DNA from: Candidatus Brocadiia bacterium
GTDB taxonomy: Bacteria; Planctomycetota; PUPC01
Length of the DNA: 32,438 nucleotides
Assembly (NCBI GenBank): GCA_030605345.1
Contig: JAUWIN010000019.1
Span: 1-32,438 of the forward strand
Direction: 5' to 3'
Every line of letters starts with the position of its first letter. Position 1 is the first letter of the stretch. The translations under genes and the position numbers were made by a program. The notes below the pieces were generated by a model. It searched no databases, had not been told where the DNA came from, and worked only from the letters and a program-made list of their open reading frames with translations. This document shows, one piece after another, positions 1-8,922 of the stretch.

Positions 1-11
1 ATCCCGAGGAT

Positions 12-995
12 TTGTTGTTCCCCGTCTCAGGGGTCCGGCTGGACGCGAAGAAGCGGAAGGAACTGCTCGCGGCGCATCAGGCCGGCAAGGCTAAGGCCGA
101 AACCGCCAAGGCTCTGGGACTGAGCCGGCGGCTGGTCGCATCGTACTTGAAAAAACTCCGAGCGGAAGAACTGCTGCGAACGGATGTGGAGTACTGCTAC
201 GACCCGCTGTTCGACACGCCGGATGCGGATAAGATGATATTGGACGATCGAGCACTGGAGCATCCGGCGTACAAGCAGAAGGAAGAGCCACAAAATGCAC
301 CGGCATATTTTGCGAACCTCAGCCATCTGCCGCCTCTGAAACGGGAGGAGGAGAAAGCCCTCTTCCGCAAGTACAACTACATCAAGTACAAGTTCGCCGA
401 GATGCAAAAGTCATTGAAGCCCTCAGAAGGCGACAGCGCAAAACTTCTGGCGCGGTTGGAGGAACTTGCGGCGGAGGCGAGCAAGTGTCGCGACCGGCTG
501 GTCGAGGCGAACCTCAGGCTGGTGGTCAAACTCGCCCGCCACCACTCCGGCCCGCTCGTCGGCATCAACGACCTAATCAGCGAGGGGAATTTGAGCCTGC
601 TGAGGGCGGTGGAAAAATTCGATTTCACTCGCGGCACACGCTTCAGCACTTACGCCACGTGGTGCGTGGTCAAGCACCTCGCCAGAGTGGTGCCGGAGGA
701 GAACTACATCATACGCGCGTTCACCACCGGGGCCGAACAGGTGCTGGAAGTGCAGCCTGACAAAACCGTCAGCGAGTTCGAACGCAAAGAGAACCTGGCC
801 CACATTCGTTCGCAACTCGACAAGGTAATGGAACATCTCACCGGCCGCGAGCGCGAAATTCTCAGCCGGAGGTTCGGTCTGTCGGGCGCGCCGCAGACGC
901 TCGAAGAAATCGGAGACCTACTCGGCATCACCCGCGAGCGCGTCCGCCAGCTCGAGACCCGCGCCCTGCACAAGGCAGCGGACATAATCAGGTGA
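12..995 (+). CDS. RNA polymerase sigma-70 family factor lacking a clear region 3, with N-terminal helix-turn-helix
   Basis: Directs core RNA polymerase to promoters. An N-terminal helix-turn-helix-like segment (about residues 12-47, with KALGLSRRLVASYLKKL) precedes sigma region 1.2 (about 80-130), region 2 (about 160-222, with RLVEANLRLVVKLARHH, DLISEGNLSLLRAVEKFD and STYATWCV) and region 4 (about 277-325, with LTGREREIL and GITRERVRQLE). Between STYATWCVVKHLARVV and region 4 there are only about 50 residues, so the roughly 80-residue region 3 of housekeeping factors is missing or strongly reduced. The assigned start is a TTG at position 12, but the frame is open to the left edge, so the gene may begin outside the window. 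The family assignment is certain; which promoters it reads is unknown. The next gene starts 20 bases downstream on the same strand. Confidence 0.9.
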   Translation: MLFPVSGVRLDAKKRKELLAAHQAGKAKAETAKALGLSRRLVASYLKKLRAEELLRTDVEYCYDPLFDTPDADKMILDDRALEHPAYKQKEEPQNAPAYFANLSHLPPLKREEEKALFRKYNYIKYKFAEMQKSLKPSEGDSAKLLARLEELAAEASKCRDRLVEANLRLVVKLARHHSGPLVGINDLISEGNLSLLRAVEKFDFTRGTRFSTYATWCVVKHLARVVPEENYIIRAFTTGAEQVLEVQPDKTVSEFERKENLAHIRSQLDKVMEHLTGREREILSRRFGLSGAPQTLEEIGDLLGITRERVRQLETRALHKAADIIR

Positions 996-1015
996 ACTTT
1001 TGAGAGGCAAAACGC

Positions 1016-1534
1016 ATGCTGAAAAAGGTCCCTTACAACGAAGCCATTGCCAGAAAGTACCCCGAACAGGTCGGGTGGGCGACGTGCGTTGACGATGCTG
1101 GAAACCCCAACGCCATCGCGCTGGGCTGGGTGATGTGTACTTCCATCTCTCCGCCGATGCTGGCAATCTCGGTAGGGCTGACGCGCTACAGCCACGAACT
1201 CATCGACAAGGCAGGCGAGTTCGTCGTCGCGTTCCCCAGCGAGGAGATGAAAGACGCCACGATGGTCGTGGGGACGAAATCGGGCAGGGACGGCGACAAG
1301 ATGGCGGAAGCAGGAGTGCACCTGATCCCCGCCACCGTGGTGAAGGCGCCGCTGGTGGATGATGCTTGTGCGAATTTCGAGTGTAAGGTTACCGGCAAAC
1401 TCCGCACCGGTGACCATACCATCTTCGCCGGCGAGGTCGTCGCAAGTCACGTCGGGCCGCAAGGCGCCAGGCGAATTTACTCCATCGGCGGCGACCCGGA
1501 ACGCCTGTTCAGCGCAGTCCAGCCGACCGACTGA
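1016..1534 (+). CDS. Flavin reductase-like, FMN-binding split-barrel protein
   Basis: A 172-residue cytoplasmic protein of the flavin reductase-like / DIM6-NTAB family, which binds FMN and usually reduces flavin for a partner enzyme or acts as a small flavoprotein. Supporting segments are the N-terminal barrel strand PNAIALGWVMCTSISPPMLA, the SVGLTRYSHELI stretch, the GEFVVAFPS strand (the usual 'FvvN' element of the family) and a C-terminal FECKVTGKLRTGDHTIFAGE strand pair typical of the split barrel. GAGAGG lies 8 bases before the ATG. It follows the sigma factor by 20 bases and may be co-transcribed with it. It converges on the sulfate-activation gene. The substrate cannot be read from the sequence. 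Confidence 0.85.
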   Translation: MLKKVPYNEAIARKYPEQVGWATCVDDAGNPNAIALGWVMCTSISPPMLAISVGLTRYSHELIDKAGEFVVAFPSEEMKDATMVVGTKSGRDGDKMAEAGVHLIPATVVKAPLVDDACANFECKVTGKLRTGDHTIFAGEVVASHVGPQGARRIYSIGGDPERLFSAVQPTD

Positions 1535-1636
1535 CTGACTGTGGGCCGGGGCGCTGGTGGTGCCCGTCAGCTCTGTCAGGTTGGCTGCGGCGATTGCTAC
1601 CCGTTACCCATCAGTTCATTGACCGTTCTGGCGGCG

Positions 1637-3376
1637 TTAACTTCCATTTTCTCCTCCGCCTGGGCCGATGTAACCTTCCTTCTCCAGATGCAGGATGAGA
1701 CGCTGCACACATTGCTCCGGAGTGGCGTCCGACGTATCAATCGCCAGGTCGGCGTTCTGGGGCACTTCGTAGGGGTCCGAGATTCCGGTAAAATCTTTCA
1801 CAATGCCGGCGCGGGCCTTTGCATACAGCCCCTTGCGGTCGCGCCGCTCGCAAACCTCCAGTGGTGTGGAGACGTGGACGAGGACATAGCCCCCACCGGG
1901 CTGTATCATCTCGTGGACTTCTCGGCGAACGTTTTCGTACGGAGCGATGGGCGCGCAGATGGCGATACCGCCGTTCTTTGTGATTTCAGAGGCCACAAAG
2001 CCGATCCGGCGGATGTTGATATCGCGGTGTTCCTTCGAGAATCCGAGTTCGGAGGACAGGTGCGTCCGCACGATGTCTCCGTCCAGAAGCGTCACCGGCC
2101 TTCCGCCCATTTCCAGCAACTTCGCCATCAGCACGTTTGCCAGGGTGGATTTTCCGGCGCTGGGCAGACCGGTGAAGAACACGGTGAAGCCCTGCTTGCT
2201 GCGCGGCGGATAGCTGCGGCGAAGCTCCCGAATGACTTCGGGGAAAGAGAACCAGGCGGGAATTTCCCGCCCTTCGGCCAGCCGCTCGCGCAGTTGGGTC
2301 CCGGACAGCGACCTGGCTTTTGCCCCCTCCGGAATCTCGTCCTCCGGCACATACTGGTCGCGGTCCTCGAGATAAACCATCCTCCTGAACGGAACCATCT
2401 TGATGCCGAGCTGTTCTTGGTGTCGTTTCAGCAGTTCCTGGGCTTCATACGGACCATAGAAGGGATTGCCGCTGGAGTCGGAGCCGGGGCCAGCGTGGTC
2501 TCTGCCCACGATGAGGTGGGTGCAGCCGTAGTTCCTGCGGATGATGCCGTGCCACACCGCCTCCCGCGGGCCGCCCATCCGCATGGCCAGCGGCAGGAGG
2601 CTGAGCATGGTGGTATTGCGGGGGTAGTGTTCTAATATCGCCTGATAGCAGCGGACGCGGGTGTAGTGGTCCACGTCCCCGGTCTTTGTCATGCCCACGA
2701 CCGGGTGGATGAGCAGGTTGGTTTCGAATTCGCTCGCCGCCCTGAAGGTAAGCTCGAGGTGGGCGCGGTGCATCGGGTTACGGGTCTGGAATGCAATGAC
2801 CTGGCTCCAACCCATCGATGCAAACCGCTGGCGCAGCTGTGACGGGGTCAGCCGTGCCTCGACAAAGTCGTAATGCCTCGGTAGCTGCAAGCCTTCCAAT
2901 TTCCCGCCCACGTAGCACCGATTGGTCTTCCGCGTCAGGTAGTCCACTGCTGGATGCTCTGGATTCGTCGTGCCATAGACCTGCTCGGCTTCGTTGTCGA
3001 GGTCGGGCTTCCACACATCTTCGACGTGCAGCGCCGCCAGCACCACACCCTCCGGGTCACGCAGGAAGAGCACGGAACCGGCGTCCAACTCATCTGCCGT
3101 TTCGTCGGTGACGTCGAGTGTGACGGGGATCGGCCACAGAGTCCCCTCAGTCAAACTCATGTCCTTGCATACGCTTTCGTAGTCGTCCCGGCACATGAAC
3201 CCGCTCAGCGGCGAGAATCCGCCGTTGAGAAGTAATTCGAGGTCGCAGCACTGCCGCGGACTCAGCGGCCAGGAGTGGCCGTCGCGTGACTGGGCCTTAA
3301 GTTCTTCTGCCCTCTTCGAGTCAACCAATAGTTCTACCAGGGAACCGCCGTAAGGAAAAATCACACGAGGCGGCAT
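1637..3376 (-). CDS. Bifunctional sulfate adenylyltransferase / adenylylsulfate kinase
   Basis: Makes APS from ATP and sulfate, then phosphorylates APS to PAPS, the donor for sulfotransferases or for assimilatory reduction. The sulfurylase half (about residues 1-390) carries the nucleotide-binding motif QTRNPMHRAH at 197-206, and GRDHAGPG further on. The kinase half (about 395-575) carries the P-loop GLPSAGKST at 403-411, followed by DGDIVR and KGLYAKARAG. The length (579 residues) fits the Sat-CysC fusion. The start is clear: GAGGAGGT lies 7 bases before the ATG. It sits 57 bases downstream of the aminotransferase gene on the same strand, so the two probably form one operon. No APS/PAPS reductase is nearby, so use of PAPS for sulfation is possible but not shown. 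Confidence 0.95.
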   Translation of the reverse strand: MPPRVIFPYGGSLVELLVDSKRAEELKAQSRDGHSWPLSPRQCCDLELLLNGGFSPLSGFMCRDDYESVCKDMSLTEGTLWPIPVTLDVTDETADELDAGSVLFLRDPEGVVLAALHVEDVWKPDLDNEAEQVYGTTNPEHPAVDYLTRKTNRCYVGGKLEGLQLPRHYDFVEARLTPSQLRQRFASMGWSQVIAFQTRNPMHRAHLELTFRAASEFETNLLIHPVVGMTKTGDVDHYTRVRCYQAILEHYPRNTTMLSLLPLAMRMGGPREAVWHGIIRRNYGCTHLIVGRDHAGPGSDSSGNPFYGPYEAQELLKRHQEQLGIKMVPFRRMVYLEDRDQYVPEDEIPEGAKARSLSGTQLRERLAEGREIPAWFSFPEVIRELRRSYPPRSKQGFTVFFTGLPSAGKSTLANVLMAKLLEMGGRPVTLLDGDIVRTHLSSELGFSKEHRDINIRRIGFVASEITKNGGIAICAPIAPYENVRREVHEMIQPGGGYVLVHVSTPLEVCERRDRKGLYAKARAGIVKDFTGISDPYEVPQNADLAIDTSDATPEQCVQRLILHLEKEGYIGPGGGENGS

Positions 3377-3433
3377 AGATATAACCTCCTCAACAAAGTC
3401 AGCGGGATACCTGACACCATAAGGAGTGCAGGG

Positions 3434-4531
3434 TCAAACCGTCATTAAAACAGAGACAATGTGTTTGCAAGTGTCTTCGTCCACCAGGATCGGCAGGGCC
3501 AGCACCTCGCCGCTGGCCTGCTCGGTGACCGGCAGGTCGCCCCTCTTATACCCCAGCCCGGCGAAGCATTCCTGGAGGTGCAGGGGAACGGGATAATATA
3601 TGGCGTGGCCGATTCCGGCATCCTTGAGCCTGGCCGCTGCCGCGTCACGCTTGCCGCGTTTGACCCGCAACTCGTATTGGTTGAACACGTGGCGGTTCCC
3701 GGGAACTTCCGCCGGAGTCACGTACAGGCCGCTCTCCGCCAGCAGTCGTGAGTACGTTGCCGCTGCTGCACGACGCTTCTCCTCCCACTCTCTAAGATGC
3801 GGGAGTTTGACCGAGAGGACAGCAGCCTGCAGGGCGTCGAGACGGAAGTTGCCCCCGACCAACCTGTGGTAATACCTTGGCTTCGAGCCGTGGTTCCGAA
3901 GAACCGCAATCTTTTCCGCCAGAGCATGGTCATTGGTGACCACCGCACCGCCGTCGCCAACGCACCCGAGGTTCTTCGCCGGGAAGAAGGAGTATATCCC
4001 GGCCGTGCCCATTGACCCGCACATCCTGTCGCCGTACATCGCGCCAATAGACTGTGCCGCATCCTCCACTACCCACAGGCCATTTTCCCGCGCTACCGCG
4101 TCGATCTTGTCCATCTGAGCCGCCTGCCCGAAGAGGTGAACCGGCAGGATGCCGACTGTCCTCTCGCTGACTTTCTTCTCAAGATCGTCGGGCGCGATGT
4201 TAAACGTCACCGGGTCGATGTCGGCAAAGACCGGCCTGGCGCCCAGCCGGACGATGGCACCGGCCGTACCAAAGAAGGTGAAGGCGGTCGTTATGATTTC
4301 GTCGCCCGGTTTCACCTCCAGCGCCATCAACGCCGCGAGGAGAGCGTCAGACCCTGATGAGGCGCCGACCGCCCTCGCAGTCCCTGTGTACGCGGCCAGC
4401 TCGCTCTCAAACTGCTCGACATAGCTGCCGCCAATGAACGAACCGGAATCCACCACTTCTTCCATCGCGGAAAGAATTTCCGCACGGATCGGCTGGTGCA
4501 TTTTCACGATATCAAGCAAAGGAATTTTCAC
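3434..4531 (-). CDS. DegT/DnrJ/EryC1/StrS family PLP-dependent sugar aminotransferase
   Basis: A fold-type I PLP enzyme that normally transfers an amino group from glutamate to a nucleotide-linked keto-sugar, for surface glycans or secondary metabolites. Visible family marks: IPLLDI at the N terminus, GTARAVGASSGSDALLAALM (cofactor phosphate region), DEIITTAFTFFGTAGA, VEDAAQSIGA (PLP-ring aspartate), and FFPAKNLG with the Schiff-base lysine at about residue 186. FNQYELRV and YYPVPLH close the substrate site. I chose the GTG at 4531 because it gives the conserved MKIPLLDI start; a GTG at 4561 would add ten residues. Neither has a strong ribosome site. It is divergent from the Gfo/Idh/MocA gene and upstream of the sulfurylase/kinase. 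Confidence 0.92.
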   Translation of the reverse strand: MKIPLLDIVKMHQPIRAEILSAMEEVVDSGSFIGGSYVEQFESELAAYTGTARAVGASSGSDALLAALMALEVKPGDEIITTAFTFFGTAGAIVRLGARPVFADIDPVTFNIAPDDLEKKVSERTVGILPVHLFGQAAQMDKIDAVARENGLWVVEDAAQSIGAMYGDRMCGSMGTAGIYSFFPAKNLGCVGDGGAVVTNDHALAEKIAVLRNHGSKPRYYHRLVGGNFRLDALQAAVLSVKLPHLREWEEKRRAAAATYSRLLAESGLYVTPAEVPGNRHVFNQYELRVKRGKRDAAAARLKDAGIGHAIYYPVPLHLQECFAGLGYKRGDLPVTEQASGEVLALPILVDEDTCKHIVSVLMTV

Positions 4532-4653
4532 CGTCGGACCCCATAATAAGCATTTCTTCACCCATACCAGTTTCCGCCAAATGTTCTGTCCGAACTACCC
4601 GCGTATTTTAGTAAGGGCACCCGCGCCGGTCAAGCCGCACGCCAACACAATCA

Positions 4654-4682
4654 TTGACATAGCACCGACACCAATGGACAAT
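4654..4682 (+). promoter_or_regulatory. Candidate sigma-70-type promoter for the Gfo/Idh/MocA gene
   Basis: A perfect TTGACA box (4654-4659) is followed after 17 bases by GACAAT (4677-4682), four of six matches to the -10 consensus. It lies about 40 bases before the start codon at 4723, in the only divergent gap of this region. Consensus preferences in this organism are unknown, so this is a weak call. Confidence 0.35.
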
Positions 4683-4722
4683 GGCTCCGGACGCTTACCT
4701 ATCATTCTTATGGTGAGAGATA

Positions 4723-5784
4723 ATGAACCAGCAAGAACCACTCAAAATCGGCCTCTGCGGCGTGGGGACGATGGGGCAGTGCGCCCATCTAAAGCATTAC
4801 GCCACACTGAATGATTGTCAGGTCGTGGCCCTCGCCGAGCCGCGGGCCAAGACCGCCGAACTCGTCGCCAAGCGCTACAACGTGCCGACCATTTACGCCG
4901 ATTTCCGCGAGATGCTCTCCGCTCAGGCGCTCGACGCCGTCGTCGCCGCCCAGCCGTTCAGCCGACACGGCCTGATGGTGCCCGAGCTGCTCGCCGCCGA
5001 CCTGCCCGTATTCATCGAAAAGCCCCTCGCTGGCACAATCGCCGCCGGAGAACGCATCGCGAAGGCTAACCAGCAAAGCAAGGGGTGGCTGATGGTCGGC
5101 TACCACAAGCGCAGCGATCCGGCCACAATGTGGGCAGTCGAGCAGATCGCCAACCACAAAAACTCCGGCGAACTGGGACGTCTGAACTACGTGCGCGTGA
5201 CCATGCCACCCGGCGATTGGGTCGTCGGCGGATTCGATGACCTAATTGATGGCGGCGATCCAAGCCCGGCGTTGGAGACCGACCCACCATCTGACGACAT
5301 GGACGCCGAAACCTTCGAAGCCTACACCGGCTTCGTCAATTACTACATCCACCAGGTCAACCTCGTCCGCCACCTTCTTGGCGAAAAGTGGCAAGTGACC
5401 CACGCCGAGCCGTCCGGCCTGCTGCTTGTCGGGTCGAGCGAGAGCGGCATCCCCTGCACCATCGAGATGTCGCCCTATGCCACCACGCGCGGATGGGAGG
5501 AATCGGCACTGGTCGCCTTCGAACGCGGCTACCTGAAGCTGGACCTGCCCGCGCCGCTGGCGGCCGGCCTGTGCGGCCATGTAGAGTTATATGAAGACCC
5601 CGGCAACGGCCATGCGCCGCGCCGAATCACTCCACGCCTGCCGGCTGTGAGCGCGATGCGGCAGCAGGCAAAGAACTTCCTGGCCGCCGTCCGCGGCGAG
5701 CGGCCGCCGACCTGCACCGCCGACGAGGCCCTGGAGGATATCCGTGTTGCCCGTGAGTACATCCGCCTGTGGAAAAACCAGTAG
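4723..5784 (+). CDS. Gfo/Idh/MocA family NAD(P)-dependent oxidoreductase
   Basis: Oxidises or reduces a sugar, cyclitol or derivative using NAD(P). The N-terminal Rossmann fold starts with KIGLCGVGTMGQ (glycine-rich loop, residues 8-19). The family EKPLAGT motif (catalytic lysine region) follows at about residue 100, and the C-terminal half has the FVNYYIHQVNLVRHLLG helix, where the usual catalytic histidine lies. At 353 residues it has normal length. GGTGAGAG lies a few bases before the ATG. The next gene, a TIM-barrel isomerase, begins 10 bases after the stop, a pairing very common in inositol and sugar catabolism. The exact substrate is unknown. Confidence 0.92.
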   Translation: MNQQEPLKIGLCGVGTMGQCAHLKHYATLNDCQVVALAEPRAKTAELVAKRYNVPTIYADFREMLSAQALDAVVAAQPFSRHGLMVPELLAADLPVFIEKPLAGTIAAGERIAKANQQSKGWLMVGYHKRSDPATMWAVEQIANHKNSGELGRLNYVRVTMPPGDWVVGGFDDLIDGGDPSPALETDPPSDDMDAETFEAYTGFVNYYIHQVNLVRHLLGEKWQVTHAEPSGLLLVGSSESGIPCTIEMSPYATTRGWEESALVAFERGYLKLDLPAPLAAGLCGHVELYEDPGNGHAPRRITPRLPAVSAMRQQAKNFLAAVRGERPPTCTADEALEDIRVAREYIRLWKNQ

Positions 5785-5794
5785 GAGCAAAACT

Positions 5795-6622
5795 GTGAAG
5801 ATCGAACCACTCGCCATCAACGCCGTTTCCACGCCCCCAGCCAATCTGGTCGAGTGCCTCGACGCCTATGCCGCCGCCGGGTTTAAGCACGTTGAGTTCC
5901 CGATGGGGGTGGTAACGGGTTACCTTGACCACAATCATACCCCGGCCGACGCCAGGAAGCTGCTCGACGAGCGGGGCATGGACTGCATCGGCGGGTGGGA
6001 GCTTCCGGTGCTGTGCTTCGCCGCCGAGCATGAGCGAAAGGAAAACCACCAGCAGCTTCTTCAGAACGCCCGATTAATCGCTGACCTGGGCGGGACGAAC
6101 ATGGTTTGCGGCACGGACGGGCCCGGCGAGGACCAATCTTCCGCCGACCCACTTGGACGGCTGGCGCAGGGGTTTGCGCAGGCAGCCGACTTGATTGTGT
6201 CCACCGGCGTGACGATCTGCCTGGAGTTCAACTGGTCGCCCATCGTCAAGTCATTCCGAACCGCGGCCGAGAGCGCCCGCCGGAGCGACCGAAACAACGT
6301 CGGCGTCCTCTTCGATGCCGCCCACTATCACTGCTCGCCCAGCAAGTTCGAGCAACTGACACCCGAGAACGTCGCGACCATCCGTCACGTCCACGTCGAC
6401 ATCATGGCCGATAAGCCCGGGGAACTGTCCGACTGCAATGGCGATCGCGTCCTGCCCGGCCAGGGTGGTTGTCTGGACCTCAAGGCCATCTTCGGCCACA
6501 TCGAGAAACTGGGCTACAACGGGTACTTCTCCATCGAGATGTTCAGCGAAGAATTATGGGCCCTGCCCGCAGAGCAAGCAGCTAAACGGATGTACCAGAG
6601 CCTGCTGACGCTTGTCGATTGA
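5795..6622 (+). CDS. Sugar phosphate isomerase/epimerase-like TIM-barrel protein (xylose isomerase-like)
   Basis: A cytoplasmic (beta/alpha)8 enzyme of the AP-endonuclease-2 / xylose-isomerase-like superfamily, whose members isomerise, epimerise or dehydrate sugars and inositols with a divalent metal. Candidate metal ligands follow the family order: Glu in ICLEFNW, Asp/His in LFDAAHYH, His in RHVHVDIM and Glu in SIEMFSEE near the C terminus. The frame is open further upstream into the previous gene, but the GTG at 5795 is preferred because GGAG lies 7 bases before it and it leaves a 10-base gap instead of an overlap. The product is 275 residues. It is translationally close to the oxidoreductase and probably works on the same sugar. 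Confidence 0.9.
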   Translation: MKIEPLAINAVSTPPANLVECLDAYAAAGFKHVEFPMGVVTGYLDHNHTPADARKLLDERGMDCIGGWELPVLCFAAEHERKENHQQLLQNARLIADLGGTNMVCGTDGPGEDQSSADPLGRLAQGFAQAADLIVSTGVTICLEFNWSPIVKSFRTAAESARRSDRNNVGVLFDAAHYHCSPSKFEQLTPENVATIRHVHVDIMADKPGELSDCNGDRVLPGQGGCLDLKAIFGHIEKLGYNGYFSIEMFSEELWALPAEQAAKRMYQSLLTLVD

Positions 6623-6729
6623 CTCAAGCCGGCGCGTGAACATCGCTTCCCTATCGTGTAGAACGATTTTGCCAGATAATGATTGCGGGGCGTTGAAGGT
6701 TAGCGACTGTTGTTTATAAGGAGCACGCT

Positions 6730-7764
6730 ATGCCGAAAGAAATCGTGGCACTGTCCCCCGCACAAATGGAGATGCGAGAATATGACCTGCCTGCCCTGGA
6801 GCCGGGTCAGGTCCGCGTGCAAAGCGAGTTCGCCGCGCCGAAGCACGGAACCGAGACCGCAATGGTCAAGGGATATGGGCTCGACCGATTCCCCATTGAC
6901 GGCGAGCTGCAGGTTTTTCTCCACGGCGGCGAGACTCAACGCCCGGCGCACGTCGAGATCGGAAATATGTTCGTTGGGCCGATTATCGAAAAGGCCGATG
7001 ACGTAACCGGCTTGAACGTCGGCGACCGCGTTCTCGCCTACGGCTCATTCCGGGAAATCCATACGGTAGCGGCTGCTGCGTGCCGCAAGATGCCCGACGG
7101 CCTATCGTGGAAATCGGCGGTGTGTCTCGACCCCGCCGACTTCGCCATGGCAGCCGTGCGCGACGGCAACGTCCGCGTGGGCGATGCCGTGGCCGTCTTC
7201 GGCGCGGGTGGCATCGGCCTGATGACACTCCAGATAGCAAAACTCTCAGGAGCCTGTCCGGTCATCTCCATCGACCCGCTGGAACGGAGGTGTAGAGCCG
7301 CTAAGGAGTGCGGAGCGGATATTGTCTTCGACCCGACCAACTGCGACGTTGGTGTCGAAATCAAAAAGGCCACGCAGAAGCGCGGCGTTGACGTGGCCGT
7401 GGATTTCAGCTCGAACGTGGACGCGATGCAGGCAGCGTTGCGTGGCGTGGCATTCGGCGGAACCGTGGTCGCCGGCTCTTGGCCAGGGCCCTATAGGGAA
7501 GGCCTCGACTTCGGCAGCGAGGCCCACTGGAATCGACCTAACCTCATCTTCGCTCGTGCCTGCAGCGAACCGAACCGCGACCATCCGCGGTGGAACGAAA
7601 CACGCATCTACGACACCTGCTGGCAGATGCTCTGCGACGGCCGACTCACCGGTGAGCCGGTGGTCGATCCGGTCGTGACGTTTGAGGAAGTGATGACGGC
7701 CTACCCGCGCATCATGAGCCACCCCAACGAATCCGTGAAACTCGGCGTGCGACACGAACGCTGA
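6730..7764 (+). CDS. Medium-chain dehydrogenase/reductase lacking the classical catalytic zinc ligands
   Basis: An NAD(P)-dependent MDR-superfamily oxidoreductase. The cofactor fold is clear: AVFGAGGIGLMTLQIAKLSG (about residues 155-174) contains the glycine-rich loop, and VISIDP follows. The N-terminal GroES-like domain is present, but the usual catalytic zinc pair is altered: the CGTD segment reads KHGTE, and the GHE segment is absent (GNMFVGPII in its place). It may bind zinc differently or work without it. AAGGAG lies 7 bases before the ATG. It follows the isomerase by 107 bases and may share its transcript. It is convergent with a second, more classical MDR gene. Confidence 0.87.
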   Translation: MPKEIVALSPAQMEMREYDLPALEPGQVRVQSEFAAPKHGTETAMVKGYGLDRFPIDGELQVFLHGGETQRPAHVEIGNMFVGPIIEKADDVTGLNVGDRVLAYGSFREIHTVAAAACRKMPDGLSWKSAVCLDPADFAMAAVRDGNVRVGDAVAVFGAGGIGLMTLQIAKLSGACPVISIDPLERRCRAAKECGADIVFDPTNCDVGVEIKKATQKRGVDVAVDFSSNVDAMQAALRGVAFGGTVVAGSWPGPYREGLDFGSEAHWNRPNLIFARACSEPNRDHPRWNETRIYDTCWQMLCDGRLTGEPVVDPVVTFEEVMTAYPRIMSHPNESVKLGVRHER

Positions 7765-7824
7765 CCGATACCGGAACACAACGCCAGACGGAATGTGCGC
7801 GCGAGCGGATGTGACGGTTGTTCA

Positions 7825-8862
7825 TCACTCGGCGGCGGAGAGGCGGATCAAAGCCTTGATGCACTCGCGCCGCCGGACGGCGTCGAAGGCGGCGTTAATC
7901 TCTTCCAGCGGATAAGGCTTGTCCAAGTCCAGCCACAGCGTGGCGTCGAGCTTGCCGGCTCGCATAAACTCTACGACCCGCTCGTGCGTTTCGGCCTCGT
8001 CGTAACCGCCATCAAACTGGACGAACTCGGCGCGGGCCTTGGCGGTATCCACGGTGGTCTTCCCCAGCTCATTGACGCCGTAAGTACCCACCATTCCGCC
8101 TGCGCTAACGGCCGGCAGCGACACATCGATGCTCTGCTGCGATCCGACCGCATCGATGACGACGTCGAATCCCTCCGGACACATCTCCGCGAGAATTGAG
8201 GCGAGGCCATCGTCTTTGTAGTCGCAGTAGTTCGTCGCGCCCACCTGCAAGGCCACTTCGCGCCGGGCGCGGTTGCCCACGACGTCGATCCGACGCACGC
8301 CAAGGTTGGCGGCATGAGCGATGAACGACAACGCCACGCCGCCCGAGCCGATGATGAGCACGTCGTTGTCAGGTCGGACGCCCATCCGCGTGAGGTAGCT
8401 GAGCGTCTCGCGCCAGGTGGTCATCATTGGGCAGGCGCGCGGGTCGAACTCCGCCGGAATAATCTGGTTGACGCAGCTCTGGCCCCATTGTTCGGCGGGG
8501 ATACCATCTTCCTTCATCGCCCAGTGATCGCACGCCACGCCGAGTTCGGCATAGCCGCCCCAGGTGCTGCTGTAGCTGCCGTCGGTCGCCGGCGGGGCGC
8601 CGACACGCGTGACCAGGTCGCCTGTTTGGTAGTTACGGACTTTCTCGCCGACGTCGATCACCCGGCCGACACTTTCGTGCCCCACGATGGTCGGGGCGCA
8701 GTCGATGGCCCAGGGCAGGCGGCCTTCGATGAGGTGCAGGTCTGTGCCGCTGCAGGTAGCGCCGTAGAGCAATTCGCACAGCGCGTCGTATGGGCCGACC
8801 TGCGGGTCGGCCACTTCGCGGACAGTCAGCGAACCGAGTTGTTCCAGTATGGCTGCCTTCAT
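7825..8862 (-). CDS. Zinc-dependent alcohol dehydrogenase-like MDR protein
   Basis: Oxidises a secondary alcohol or polyol with NAD(P). The catalytic zinc site looks normal: Cys37 in CSGTDLH and His62-Glu63 in VGHESVG. The cofactor loop is VLIIGSGGVALSF, followed by RRIDVVGN. The four-cysteine structural-zinc loop of classical alcohol dehydrogenases is not visible between about residues 90 and 115. At 345 residues it has family length. GGAGAGGG lies upstream of the ATG. It is on the minus strand, 60 bases downstream of the PHP-like gene start, and may be the last gene of a glycyl radical enzyme - PHP - dehydrogenase run. Confidence 0.9.
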   Translation of the reverse strand: MKAAILEQLGSLTVREVADPQVGPYDALCELLYGATCSGTDLHLIEGRLPWAIDCAPTIVGHESVGRVIDVGEKVRNYQTGDLVTRVGAPPATDGSYSSTWGGYAELGVACDHWAMKEDGIPAEQWGQSCVNQIIPAEFDPRACPMMTTWRETLSYLTRMGVRPDNDVLIIGSGGVALSFIAHAANLGVRRIDVVGNRARREVALQVGATNYCDYKDDGLASILAEMCPEGFDVVIDAVGSQQSIDVSLPAVSAGGMVGTYGVNELGKTTVDTAKARAEFVQFDGGYDEAETHERVVEFMRAGKLDATLWLDLDKPYPLEEINAAFDAVRRRECIKALIRLSAAE

Positions 8863-8922
8863 TCTTCTGTCCCTCTCCCATTCCCCAAGCGTGTTCCCCG
8901 CATTAGATGCTCTGCAAACGTG

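Noticed and set aside
1541..2635. A 364-codon plus-strand frame opposite the ATP sulfurylase/APS kinase
   Set aside because: Shadow of a gene with clear catalytic motifs and a strong ribosome site.
7765..7824. Possible terminator between the two convergent MDR genes
   Set aside because: No stable stem followed by a T-tract could be found.
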